From: Monomorium pharaonis
Lineage: Eukaryota > Arthropoda > Insecta > Hymenoptera > Formicidae
NCBI RefSeq assembly: GCF_013373865.1
Contig: NC_050474.1
Coordinates: 17,490,042 to 17,554,041 of the forward strand
Reading direction: 5' to 3'
Length of the DNA: 64,000 nucleotides
In this document: piece by piece, positions 11,490 through 24,100 of the stretch
Numbering within the stretch: position 1 is the stretch's first letter
Layout of the letters: each line of letters starts with the position of its first letter
Translations under genes and position numbers: made by a program
The notes under the pieces: model-generated
Databases searched by the model: none
The model's input: only the letters and a program-made list of their open reading frames with translations
What the model was told of the DNA's origin: nothing

Positions 11490-13290
11490 AATATTTCATA
11501 TTAAATGTAAATATATACAAAGAATGTGAAAAGTATTCTTTTCACTACCACCGCTACGTGGCGTTTTCTTGTGAATGAAGTGCACTTTTTAGTGAATAAA
11601 AAGGGTTCACCAAGCTTTGAATGCGAAAGCAAGATTTTTTCATCAACATATTATACTAGACTGATATCAGTATATAAAAAGGATCAAGAAAAATAAAGAC
11701 AGAATTATGAAAACTTTTATTTAAAAAATAATATGTTTAAATTAAATTAAATTTATTTTGAATAAAATTGACAAAAAGACTCATTGAGAGAAGAATTACA
11801 ATACGAGCACAGTATTGAACTAATATGCAATACATATTTTTTTAATATATCGTATAATTAATGTAATATATAATTACTTTCTCAATAATTGCTAATATTT
11901 AGAAAAAAAGCAGAAAGTTATTAATAATTATAGATAACTTTTCTAACAAGGTCTTAAAAAACCTTTTTAATAATTTCTTAAAATTATAATACTCCTACAA
12001 GAAAATATTCCCAAGTATCACTCTAATTTCCAATTGAAATTTCGCTCTCTCATAAAGAATTTCTGATACTAAGACAAAAAAATATTTTTGACATATTTAA
12101 TATTATTATAACCTCATGTGCAGTATACAGCTAGTCAAACTTGATCGAGGTCGATAATGTAGAGTCATTTATGCACATCGTTAACCAAATTTTGTATGTA
12201 TTTCTTTTGTAGATTTGGAAATCCTTTTCCAAAATTAAAATTTATGTATTAATGTCAGCTTATAAATTGAATTTCATACTAAAAATTAAAGAAAAATATT
12301 CAGATTGCTCTTTTTAGACACGAAATTTTCGTACTCATTAAACTTTTTTATTAGAATGTCTACGCTCAATCTGAAAGCGTAGTATTGTTCCTAAATGTTT
12401 GCTCTACTTGGGCCCAGGCTTGATTTGTGCGTACAAGGTCTAAAATTTTTACATCAGACACATTTTGTTACGAGTTGACGCCAGAAACCGACAATTAAAA
12501 AATTTTTTGTCGTTTTTCCTACAAAATTGTTTTGGCCTGGCTTTGTTATCATCTATACTTTAATTCTGGAGAAGGATTTTTAATTCTGTAAATGCAATTA
12601 AAAGATTAGTGAGAAATAAAATTATCGGGACAACTTTAGCATCCCCTTAAGATTAAGTCAATAATTTCTATTCTTCGTCCTCGGATTAAATAAGATTAAC
12701 TTATTATCTTGAAACAAATGTAACATATATCAATTTAAGCTTATTTTAAGAAACGTCGTCGTTATTGTCGTCGTCGCCCGGCATCTGGGACAGATAATGA
12801 GGATTTGTACTGTTGCTTCTCGTGCAATAGATGGGTTATGAGTTGGCACGGACACGAATATTGACAAAAAGTGCGTGATGACGTGCGCAAGATTAATGGC
12901 CCGTTGGTTTTTAGTTTCTGACGTATGTTTATATATGCATATTACATCGTAGAAGGAAAAAATTTGAAGATTAGTATAACATTATGTGTTATACAATCAA
13001 ATAAGTACATTACACAAAATTTTCATTTTTTTATAGAAATAAGTATTCTGAGATAAGTTAATACTATGTGTTGTGTTTTATTTTTATTACATTAAAAAAA
13101 AAGAGAAGGAAGAAACTTTATTTGGAATTAAAGTAAAAGAGAATAGATACAAAAAAAAAGAGTGGACAAGAGAGAGAGAGAAAAAAATTTGAAATAGTTA
13201 AAAAATAATAAGAAGGAAAAGTAAAGAAGTAAAATAAAATTATTTACACATGTAAAAAAGTTATAATTATTGTGTGCTAAAAAAGAGTGT
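11490..13290. other. Gene-free spacer
   Basis: No gene recognised. A less AT-rich patch at about 12750-12930 with gtcgtcgt repeats has no exon-like open frame. A dispersed-repeat copy lies at 12180-12295. Confidence 0.5.
12180..12295. repeat. Dispersed repeat, copy 1 (others at 43500-43625 and 62020-62115)
   Basis: The block reading ttttgtagatttggaaatcc then aaaattaaaatttatg and cttataaattgaatttcata recurs with the same order and spacing at about 43540-43620 and 62040-62115. It is probably the remains of one transposable element family. No coding signal. Confidence 0.6.
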
Positions 13291-13296
13291 TAGTGT

Positions 13297-13301
<5 letters not shown>

Positions 13302-13353
<52 letters not shown>

Positions 13354-13512
13354 GAGAGAGAGAATAACATTATGTAATATCTACACATGTATGTATGTAT
13401 AGATATACATATAAGCATGTATGTATATGTGTGTGTATATATTATATATATGCATGTGTGTGTGTGTGTGTTTATCTCCCCGCCCCCCCTCTCTCTCTCT
13501 CTCTCTCTTTCT
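13302..13512. repeat. Compound microsatellite: (GA)n, (AT/GT)n, (CT)n
   Basis: A GA run of about 60 bases at 13302-13365, tatgta/gtgt runs at about 13388-13470, and a CT run at about 13489-13508. Open frames across it are by-products of the repeats. Confidence 0.95.
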
Positions 13513-13559
13513 GTGACAGCAATGAATGACTGATAACAAATTAATGCTGACACGTTACT

Positions 13560-15900
13560 ATCAAATTGCCGTTGTTAAACGTAAAATTTATATGTTGGTG
13601 GAGTTCAACCACCATAATGTTGTCTTACTTTGTACCAAATTAGTCTAAATTAGTTGCTACAATGATTGTTAATTATTGCTACATGACTGCCAAGACATTT
13701 AGCAATCAAAGTATTTACAACATTACAGCTGTCATTAAACTGGAATTATCTCGTTCAACAATAATAAACGTATAGAGGAAAGTCATTTATATTGAATTCG
13801 CTTTCTTAAGTGAGCTCCCCTTATTTCCCTAAATTAAATATTGCATTATATGAATACTTATAAAAATATCATCTGCTTATATAATTAAAAGAAATAAAAA
13901 CCCATAGTTTTGTACATTTATAATTCATATATTCAGCTTTTTCTCTACTACAATCAAAAGCTTTATAAATAAAAATAAAATTTGTACAATATTCTGTTGT
14001 AAATTTCATAGTTTAAACAATAGTGAGTATATTATTGGTAATATTACATCATTTTACATGTTTATAGCTGTCTAAAGTCATTTTGTACATATTTTTCTCT
14101 TTTGTATTTTTTCATAATACATACAAAACATAAAATCCTTGTACCTAAACTACAATGTAACAAAGTTATTTTTGTTTAACAAACAAAATATAAGGATAAC
14201 AATTTATTGTGTCACATTGAGTCCTTCTATGTCCCTTGTTAAAAAATATCCAATAACATCTGCTTATAATTGTAAAATCATTATTAACCTGTCTGGCTCG
14301 TTACTTTTCCTTTTTTTTGTTGTTCAATATATTAAAATATACCTTTTTTGTTCAGTTTTACAGTTTATTTTATAATTATATATATAACTTTTTTTTACTA
14401 TGGCTGTATCTAAATTTACGCCGTAAATGTTATCATTACCGTTTAGTTCAGTCAGAGATCCACTTTTTTAAACACCCTTTTCGGCTCATATTGCAAAGAC
14501 ATTAATTACTACAAAATGTGTAACATTATTTATAGTTTTAAAAGAGCCGCTTTTTTTCAAATCGCTGGAAAAAGAACCAAAAGAAACCCGGGTTTCTTTC
14601 AAAAAATTGGTTTTTTTAGAAAACATTACTGCTTGCTGTATATATGCGAACAGAAATGCCTGACTATACTAACTATACTAATTCCAAGAGGTTTCTGAGT
14701 GTATATTTCTCTTTTCACATGTTTTCGTATTGGAAAAAAAGACACATTCTGAACTAGCGCAGTTAGTGTAACCAGACGTTATTGTTTACGAGTGTATGTT
14801 GCGCAAAGAATACGATAGCATCTCAAATATATCAGTAAGTGGTTTATGTATGACTACAAATTAAAACTAATTTTAACACATTATCTCGGGTTTTAACCAA
14901 GAACATTAATTGCGAATGAATAACTATAATTAACACGTGCCGAACCAAAATTGTATATAATTAAATGGGCAATCAGTGTAAATCATGCTAAAATAATTGA
15001 TTCGAGTTTTTTTCTCAATTTTAAATTAATTTTTTTAAAACATCAAAACACTTAAGAATAACGATGACAATATTATAATTAAATAAATTAATAAAATAAT
15101 AAAATAAAATAATAAAATAATAAATATGTTAATTACAAGTAAATTGCGTTTTTATTGGAATTTAATTTGAGATTTTATTTTAAGGATATGCGATATTAAA
15201 TATTTGCACTAATTGAAAAATAAAATCCAAGTTTCCAAATTTTTCAACATGGTACATTTATATTTTACATAAATGTTACATTTATATTTTACATGTTGTT
15301 TTGCCTCCCAAAAATATGTATTCTGTTATGTGACAGCATTGTTCGTCATATCGATTGCGAAAGCTCAATACACGTGAGACTTAGAATATTGTACAGTGCT
15401 CCGTTTTCTCGTCTATGTTTATATTTTCTATGTTTTCGACCGACGAACGTGAGTATGCGAAATCGGAGCAGGAGTCGTTACTTGTAAGCGTGCGAGTACG
15501 GATGTAGACTCCATGGATTCTCAGAGGAATCAAGAATAAAGTATTCGATCTTTTCAACTATAATATCTTTCTCATTAATTCACTACGACACACTACACTA
15601 TTTTTATCGATTTCGGACACATGTGGAATATAGCAGCTAGATATTATTAGAACTCAATTTCAAATTTATATGTATAGAATGTATTACAAACCGTAATCGA
15701 TAAAAATTGATATTAATTGTAAGCACATGCACAATGATATTTATACAGGTGTAATAAGCTTTTTCATTTAAAACAAAATTCACGGAACGCCTATTTTCTT
15801 TTGTTATCGTGTGACGTCTTATTCGATTTTTTATATTTTTACATTTACTACATAAAATATTTAATCAACATAAATATAAATATTTGTGCGTTACTTACTT
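13560..15900. other. Gene-free AT-rich spacer
   Basis: No supported gene. A GC-richer patch at about 15340-15540 ends with an AATAAAG-like signal (about 15534-15540) and could be a solo LTR or old transcript end. I could not find matching terminal bases or a duplicated target, so it is left unassigned. Confidence 0.45.
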
Positions 15901-16589
15901 TAGATTATTTATTCTTATAGCTTATTAATTTTAGACAAACTCTCTGTGTCTCAAAAATATATAAACTAGTTCGATATATCTTTGATACTATGGATTTGTT
16001 TTGGCAATTTTGAAATCAAAGATTGTAAATGATACAACTATTTGCAATTTATTTTGCAGTTAGACATATTTAAAGGGACGGGTTTTGGATATTAATTTTA
16101 TAAATTTTACTGAATGGTATTTTATTTGCCTTATTATTTTTTCTTTTTTAAATTTAATTTTAATTTGTCCCATTTTTAATAATATTTACCAACGTTTCTC
16201 ATGTAGGCAATTTTTCTTTTTTAAATTGTTTTAATTTCTTTTCCTAGAAAAATAATCATATTTTGTATAATAACAATAGCAATATTAAAACTCTACGTTT
16301 TGTTTTTAATAAGTCTAAACTTTCTTTAAAAAAAAAAAGTTGTGATTTACAAAACTTAACAGTTTCTTTTTCAAAAAAAAAAAATATATATATATATATA
16401 TATTTTAAGAAAAAAATCTAATCGCAAAAGTAAATTTTAAGACAAAGAATTGTTACGTATGTGTTAAAATTGTAAACTTCTCGATCCTTTTAAAATATCT
16501 CTAGACATACTTGTGCTTAAAAGATCAAATTTTTTTAGCGTTTACTACTTTTATTAAATTTTTAATCTAATAACAAATTAATGCACACA

Positions 16590-16940
16590 TATTCAAATGA
16601 CATTATTGTCATTATTTTAAAATAAAAAAGATAACTTTGACAACATTTTAATGCCAAAATGATGACAAATAACGTCAGTAGATTACCTGGGTGTTCTGTA
16701 TGCACTTATATGCGAATTGTCTGTGAAATACTTCATAAGCAAATAGCCAATCCGCTTGCAAAGCGATAAGACATGGACCTGTATCTTTTCTTCGCGATTT
16801 TAATTATACCGATCATTATTCATTAGTGAAGCAAAAATTGTGATAAATTAACATGGGACATATGGATAAGGTCACATAAAGCCCAAGAACTCTGACGTTA
16901 CTGATACACACATAAACTGTATATACATATAAATATGCCT
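16590..16940 (+). promoter_or_regulatory. Upstream regulatory block of lipase 2
   Basis: Shared with the upstream regions of lipases 3 and 4. It holds a TGACGT/ACGTCA-rich distal patch (about 16590-16690), then gatcattattcattagtgaagc (about 16812-16833), GATAAG at 16865-16870 within ggataaggtcacataaagcc, tctgacgtta at 16891-16900, and a canonical TATAAATA at 16928-16935, about 60 bases before the ATG. GATAAG is the consensus for gut GATA factors in insects; the functional role is inferred. Confidence 0.6.
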
Positions 16941-16995
16941 TAAGTTTATTTTACTTTTTCTGATTTGATCGGCCTATGTACAAGAATCTCAAACC

Positions 16996-19900
16996 ATGTT
17001 GCTGCCGATATTTCTCATCTCTATCATAATATCCACGAACGCTGGATGGTTAGATAGCCTGACAGATAAAATACCAAGATTAAATTCATTAGAACAAATA
17101 CCAGAAATCTCGAATCTGTTACCTACAGTTCCTGAGGATGCACAACTTACCACGGTGAGTGAAATCACTTAATCCTTTTTTAAAAGTAAATTTAAGAAAT
17201 AAATAAACAGTAAATTGTAGAAAAGTAATTTTTATTATATTCAAAATATGTATTTTTTAAATAATTTTTTTTATATTTCTTTTGTATTTACATTAATAAT
17301 AAACAAATTGTTGACACACAGAAAATAAATACATAAAATAAATAAATAAAATATTTTTTTATTTTTTAAATTTTATACAGGTTGTTTTATAGTATGTATA
17401 TATACATAAAACAGTCAGTATTTTAAAAATTCAGAAATATAGTACTGTTTACATGTTAAAATATTAGTAGAATTATATATGTATGTTTGTATATCTTAAT
17501 ACTGATTTACTGTAACTGATTTATAAATTTGTTCCATAAAGTTGTTATTTCTTAAACTTATTTCAAAAAATATGTTTATATTTTAATTATTTTAAATATT
17601 TTAAATCTTGCGCGCACATACACACACACACACATACACACACAATCACACACACACACACACGTCAATACATTTAAAAAATTGTTTTGATAAATTTTTA
17701 TTAAATTTATATTTTAAGTTAAATATTAATATTATTATAATTAAAGTTTTATAAATTAAATAATTATTATTATACATTATATAATTTATATTATTATTAT
17801 TATATACAGTTGGATCTGATAAAGAAATATGGTTATAATGGTGAGTTGCATAAAGTAACTACTTCCGACGGCTACATTTTGGAACTACATCGGATAACAG
17901 GACGAGCTAATTCCATTGATTCAAATGTACAAAAACCTACTGCGTTTGTGATGCACGGTCTTCTTTGTGATTCATCAGTTTGGGTAATTTCTGGTCGTGA
18001 AAAAAGTTTAGGTAAAAACCATGATATGTAAAAAATGATAACACTTTATTTTGCAAGTAATAAAAAATATTGTTGCATAAATGTTATTCATATACATTAA
18101 TACTTAAATATAAAATGGCTTTCTTTGATTAAATATTAAGAAATATTTAAAAAATATTAAGAAAAATTAAATTACCTATTCTAATTATGCAACAAAAAAA
18201 TTAACAGTTTTATGTGTATGCGTAAATTTATTTTTATTTATTTATTTATTAAATAAAAGATTAAATAATTTCTTAAAGTAAAATATTAAAAGGTTTTTTT
18301 TACATTATGTTTAACACTAACATGCTTTAATTTAAAACTGACAGCACAATTCTTACATTATTTCGGAATTTAAACTTGCAATTTTTATATTGTATTCAAA
18401 TAAAGTTAAAAAGAAAAAAATTTTTCTTGTATTTCATATTGCTATTGCTTCTAGCGTTTATTCTGGCGGATGAAGGATACGATGTATGGCTCGGCAACGC
18501 ACGTGGTAACATGTATGCTCGTAATCATACAAAACGCAGAATTAAAGACAACGATTATTGGAATTTCAGGTGAGAATTGATGTAATGTAATTGCAAATGT
18601 GTATATCATAAAAGTAATGCATAAGTAAAACATGAAATAATCACGACACATTCGCACACTAAAGATATATAAAATTGAAATTATCGCAGTATTATTACTG
18701 TATCATAGTAACCTCATTGAGTAATAAAATTGTACTGCAAAAATATTAATACTTTCAATCTATAATAAGGTAATAGAAGCTTAAGTTTAAACTTTAAGCA
18801 TATAGGTCACTTGAACACAATTGTTTTATCTCTTTAACTAGCGTACTAATCATTCTGACTTCTGAAGAATATGATAAAATTTCGTAATAGTAATGACATA
18901 ATTGCAACAGGTGTTCATAATTATATGATTATGACAATGTCTATATAAACGTAGATAAATATAGATAACAGCAATAAATCAAAGTAAAGATAAAAATCTT
19001 TTTGTGTGTTTTACATTTATTTATCTCCATCTTAAGACCAAGTGAGGATTAATTTCTTTTCAATAATAGTATTGAACTTTGCAATTATTGATCGACTAAT
19101 AATTACAAAAATTGAAAACCGTGTTGATAAAATATTTTTCCTATAATTTCAAGATTTTATCAAAAACTCAAGATAAAACTTGGTTAAAGAAATAAAGTGC
19201 TAACATATTTTCGTAGAAATAAAATTGTTCTAAATAATAATAAATAAAATTAGTTATTATTCTTTGTGATTTATTAAAAAATAAATAAGAATTTAATTAA
19301 GAGAAAAATGTTAAATCCGTATCTATGTTAAAAATTTATTTTATTAATAATATCTCATTAAAAAAAACATTAATTATCTTTGATTATTCGATTACGACGT
19401 TTATTATTCGTTAACGACCACAAGAAACATTTTTCAATATATTACTGAGATTATGTAAAAATCAATACCTTTTTTTTTTATAATTAAAAATATAAAAAAT
19501 AAGAAATTAACACATTAGATATGAAATAGTCACAAATATCAAACTGCTATTTTTTTTTAAGTTTTACCTTGAAAAAAGTTGGTTATCAAATTTCTAACAG
19601 ATGCATTAATTAGTTTCTTTATTCCAGCCGTGTAATCAATTTTTTAAAAGATAAATATCGCGCAGTAATAAAATATTTTGTTTTAAATATTTCATAAATT
19701 GTGTGCTTCAAATTTGTTTCACACGCACTGTATTCACAATGATTTTTCATGAAAAAATAATTTGCTGGACAAAGATTTGGCTTAAATATACTGAAGTAAT
19801 CGGTGAAATGTTTATTTTAGAGAAGTCGTATTACATAGATGGTATAAAAAATTTAGAATACCAGAATAAGTTTATCGAATTAAAAGAGAACAATAATTAT

Positions 19901-21082
19901 ATTAAAAATAACAAAATGCTATAAATCATAAATTTTCGTTATCAGGCTGACTTTTTAAACTACCTTCGTATAAAAGCTGCATGCATGTACAAGATCGATA
20001 ATAATTTATATAATAATAATTAAAATATTATAGCAAGAATATGCTATTTTCTGATCTTTAATATATTTTTTTAAAGCAAATTATGAATATTTCTATTATA
20101 TATTGTAGTTGGCACGAGATTGGCACGCGTGATCTTCCAGCGATGATAGACTACATAGTGAAGACTACAGGTCGTAAAAAGATGTTCTATATAGGACACA
20201 GCCAGGGTACCACTTCCTTTTTTGTCATGGCATCGGAACGACCTGAATATCAGGAATATATTGAGGAAATGTACGCTTTGGCTCCAGTCGCTTACTGCGG
20301 TAGAATGAAAAGTCCCTTTTTGCAGTTGATAGCACAGTTTTCCGTTAGCGTTGACGTATGTGTTATAACTCCTAATTAAAAAAAAATTACTTCTACTGAT
20401 CTCAAATATTTCTAATGTTTTTGACAATCTTCATGTGCCATTATAGCTTTTCTGGAATATAGTTGGCTATCACAAATTCGATCCTAACATCGACCTCTTA
20501 AATGCAATTGAACAACTGGTGTGTGCGGAAAAAGCTGTTACTCAAGTGGTGTGCTCAAACGCTATGTTCCTAGTGACTGGATTCAACTCTAAACAACTTG
20601 ATCCGGTATGCCTTTAATTCCAGTGTATTTACTCGTAGCATATATTATTTTTCAAGCTTTTACTTGTTTTATTTTTAAGCCTCTTATTTCAAATTCAAAC
20701 ATTTTTTAAATTATTCTAAGTAAGATGATTAAATTTATCCTTCGACTATATTACTTTATGTTATATTATTTTATGTTACCTTCGAACTGTAAATCGCGCC
20801 GGATGCAATTTTTTTATTTTAAGGTAAAGAAAAAAATTCATGAAGTATCTGTTAACATTATAATTGATAATGTTATAATGTCATTTTGTTATACAAAATT
20901 GCTCATTAAATATTTTATTTTTAATAGATTCTGGAATATAAACAAGAAAAAAGATGATTTTTACAAAAATATATTACTTCTTTTTCTATACAGAGAGAAA
21001 AAATATTTTTAAAGTTTTTCACTTTAATTAAAAAAAAAAATAGTGTTAATCGGTATCTGCAAAAAAAATTAAATTATTTAAA

Positions 21083-21113
<31 letters not shown>

Positions 21114-24100
21114 GTGGATAAAGTATAGTATATTATAATATAGTAGTTTAACAAGCAATATATAATAATTGTTTATGTAAAAATTCTTACTACAGTATTT
21201 TTAATTACAGTAATGTTAAAACAGGATTATGCAACATTATTATTTTAATTTTAATTAACTAGGAATAATTATTATAATTTCTATTAAATTTATAACAACA
21301 TTTATATTTATTTATTTATTTATATTTATATTATTATCTTCTAGGCTCTTCTACCTGTAATCTTAGGACATGTTCCTGCTAGTACAGCCACGAAGCAACT
21401 TATGCACTATGCGCAACTTATTAAATCTGGTAATCTCCTAATAATAATTTTATCATTACTACGCCTATTAATAATAATTTTTACATATATGCACTGATTC
21501 TTTTATCACAAAACTTCTATATAAAGATACCTAAATACAAAAGCATAAATACCCGTGAAAAAACATTTTATATAGATTTAACGTAGATTTAATATAAATT
21601 TTATTAAAATTAAATAAGATACTAATAAGGTTTTAATAAAAATTTTATAAGAATTTATAAGATTTTAATAAGAATTTTATATAGTTTAATATATAATAAA
21701 TATTTCTTTCGTTTGTATGTATAATAATATATAATAAATATTTATTTTGTTTAATTCTTATAAAGACATTTAATAAGACTATATAATACTTAATATAGAT
21801 CTGTACATAATTAAAATTAAATATTTATACAGTTATAATTAAAAACCGAGTTCTTATTAAAAAATATGATAATATTATATATATTTTAGCCACTGTAGAA
21901 TATATATACCAGTGTAAAATAATGCAAATAATCTAACTTGCACATAAATTATGTATAAAGATCTGTCTACAAACACGCGCATATTATATCGCATATAATA
22001 TCGGAATATTCATCATACTCTCATTATATTCTTTAAACTCATAATAATAACAATAAATTTGTCAACAGGAACATTTTTGTTACCGGGAAAATTTAAACAA
22101 TACGATCATGGAATACTCAACAATAAGAAGATATACGGCACATTAAATCCACCGACATATGATTTGAGCAAAATCACAGCACCAGTCCATTTGTATTATA
22201 GTGAAAATGATTGGTTATCAAATGTCAAGGTTCGTATATATTTATATACAACAATTTACTTATTTTAAATATCTCTAATGCTCAAGTTAATTAGAAAATC
22301 TTTGTATTTATTGTTTTAATCACAATTGCCAGTGTTTTACCGACTTTTCTAAAATTGATGGAAATATACTACTATCCAATTTAAAAAACATTAATAGAAA
22401 ATGTCTATATGCTTCTTAATAAAATAATATATTATGTAACAAGGGCGTAAAATCGACTTTTGTGCAGGAGAGTGGACCCGCACGTTCACACGCATGAGTG
22501 CAAAAGGCCGTTACGCCCATGTTGCATACCATATTTTTTGTCACACATCGATATGTAGTTTCTTGAGATTCTCGGCTTGGATTCTCGGAAATTGACAGGT
22601 CAGCCAAAGTTAGGCTCGCGAAAGCGACGAAATGTCATAGAGTAGGGAATTTTGGCTAAAACGTGGTCATAAATCGAGAAATTGTCAAAATTGCACAAAA
22701 ATCGATTTTACAGTCAGTTTATTTTGGGGTCATTGATTACGAATCCGACGTGTAATTTTTAGAAAACAAAATAGCGGCCTCAATGATGGAGCGAATCATC
22801 AAATACTTATTCAAATTGATTGAAAATTAATATCAATTTTTGAGCTTGTTGATTAAAAATTAAATTCAAAAATAAGAAAATGTTAAATTTGTGTACAGGC
22901 AGAATTTATTGTTACATATTTTTTTTTACTTATAAACTAATTCGAATTGGAATCGGAATCCTCTTCAAAATCAGTCGAAGTTACGTCTGTATCCGAAGTT
23001 ACGTCTGTATCTGGTCTTGACAGTAATTCTATTGCTTCAGGCGACAATTCCTTCACTTTTTTTTTAGGTAATTTTCTTAAACTTAATATATAAGGATTCG
23101 ACGACACCAACAGCCAATTCAAAACATCCTCCATTGTTTTTTCACGTGAACATTTTTGTGAGAATCTCTCTCGATATTTTTTAATGGCTTTATTCCTGGC
23201 TTCCTGTGCTTCCTCCGATAGTTGTCCAATTGGTAAAAGAGCGGAAGCTATTACCTGAGGTGAATTAACGTGAATTAACAGTTTATGAACTGTAGTTGAC
23301 ATATTGTACCACGGATATTCAGATACAAACATCCTCGCGGTTTCTAGAGCATATTCCTTGTAGTCATTTACATTAACATTGTACCCAATTGAAATGGCTT
23401 ATAGAATTATATGGAATCTTTTAATAATCTCTCTTCGTTTAAACCAGTTATTAAAGTAGTTATTTCGGATTTTGCGAAAAAGCATCGAGCAATATTTTCG
23501 TCGTTTGTGCCATATCCAGGCTTCGGGCGATCTACTATAAGCCCCAATTTAATTTTTAGACCTTTCTGAATGTTTGCTTTGCGTTTGCTAACTAGTTGTT
23601 TCTCGTCCTCTGCCTGTGCTTCGCACTTTTTGAGACTGAGTTTGTAAGAAAGATGCAATAAGCACTCAAACATACGAATCCATGCATGCAACGTGGACAT
23701 CCCAAAACGTAAATTGGTTTCATTTACTTCTCTTTTCAGTATTTTGTCAATATCGTTAAAATCTTTTGATGTAGCACCACACAGATAGCATTTCAAAGCA
23801 GAAGTTGCAGACGTGACAGCATTACACACTTTTTTGTCAATCACGGTAAACAGCATTCGATAATTGACTGTCACTTCTACCATGTATCACGATTTTAAGT
23901 GGTTCTAGTACGGTAATCTGCTGTTCGATAAACTCCACTTCATTTACAGTAGGTTTTACACTCTCATTGAGGAACTGTAATCTGATAGGTCGACAGAAGC
24001 GAGGAGACGAAGGCCTCGGATTTTTCCAAATAATATTATTAAGTGCTTTGTTACTTTCGACAAATTCAAGTTGTAAAAGAACAAACGATGCTAAAAATAT

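Noticed and set aside
12750..12930. Less AT-rich patch that might be an exon
   Set aside because: No open frame bounded by splice sites and no recognisable protein.
13296..13553. Open frame on the minus strand across GA/GT/CT repeats
   Set aside because: Its residues are repeat-encoded (Arg-Glu, Thr-His and Ser-Leu runs), with no splice or homology signal.
15294..15560. Possible solo LTR with AATAAAG signal
   Set aside because: No paired TG...CA termini or duplicated target could be fixed.
19703..19924. 73-codon open frame in intron 3 of lipase 2
   Set aside because: No similarity recognised; the position corresponds to an intron in all paralogs.
20725..21012. 95-codon open frame in intron 5 of lipase 2
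   Set aside because: AT-rich Phe/Ile/Lys/Tyr composition, no homology, and located in an intron with conserved flanking splice sites.
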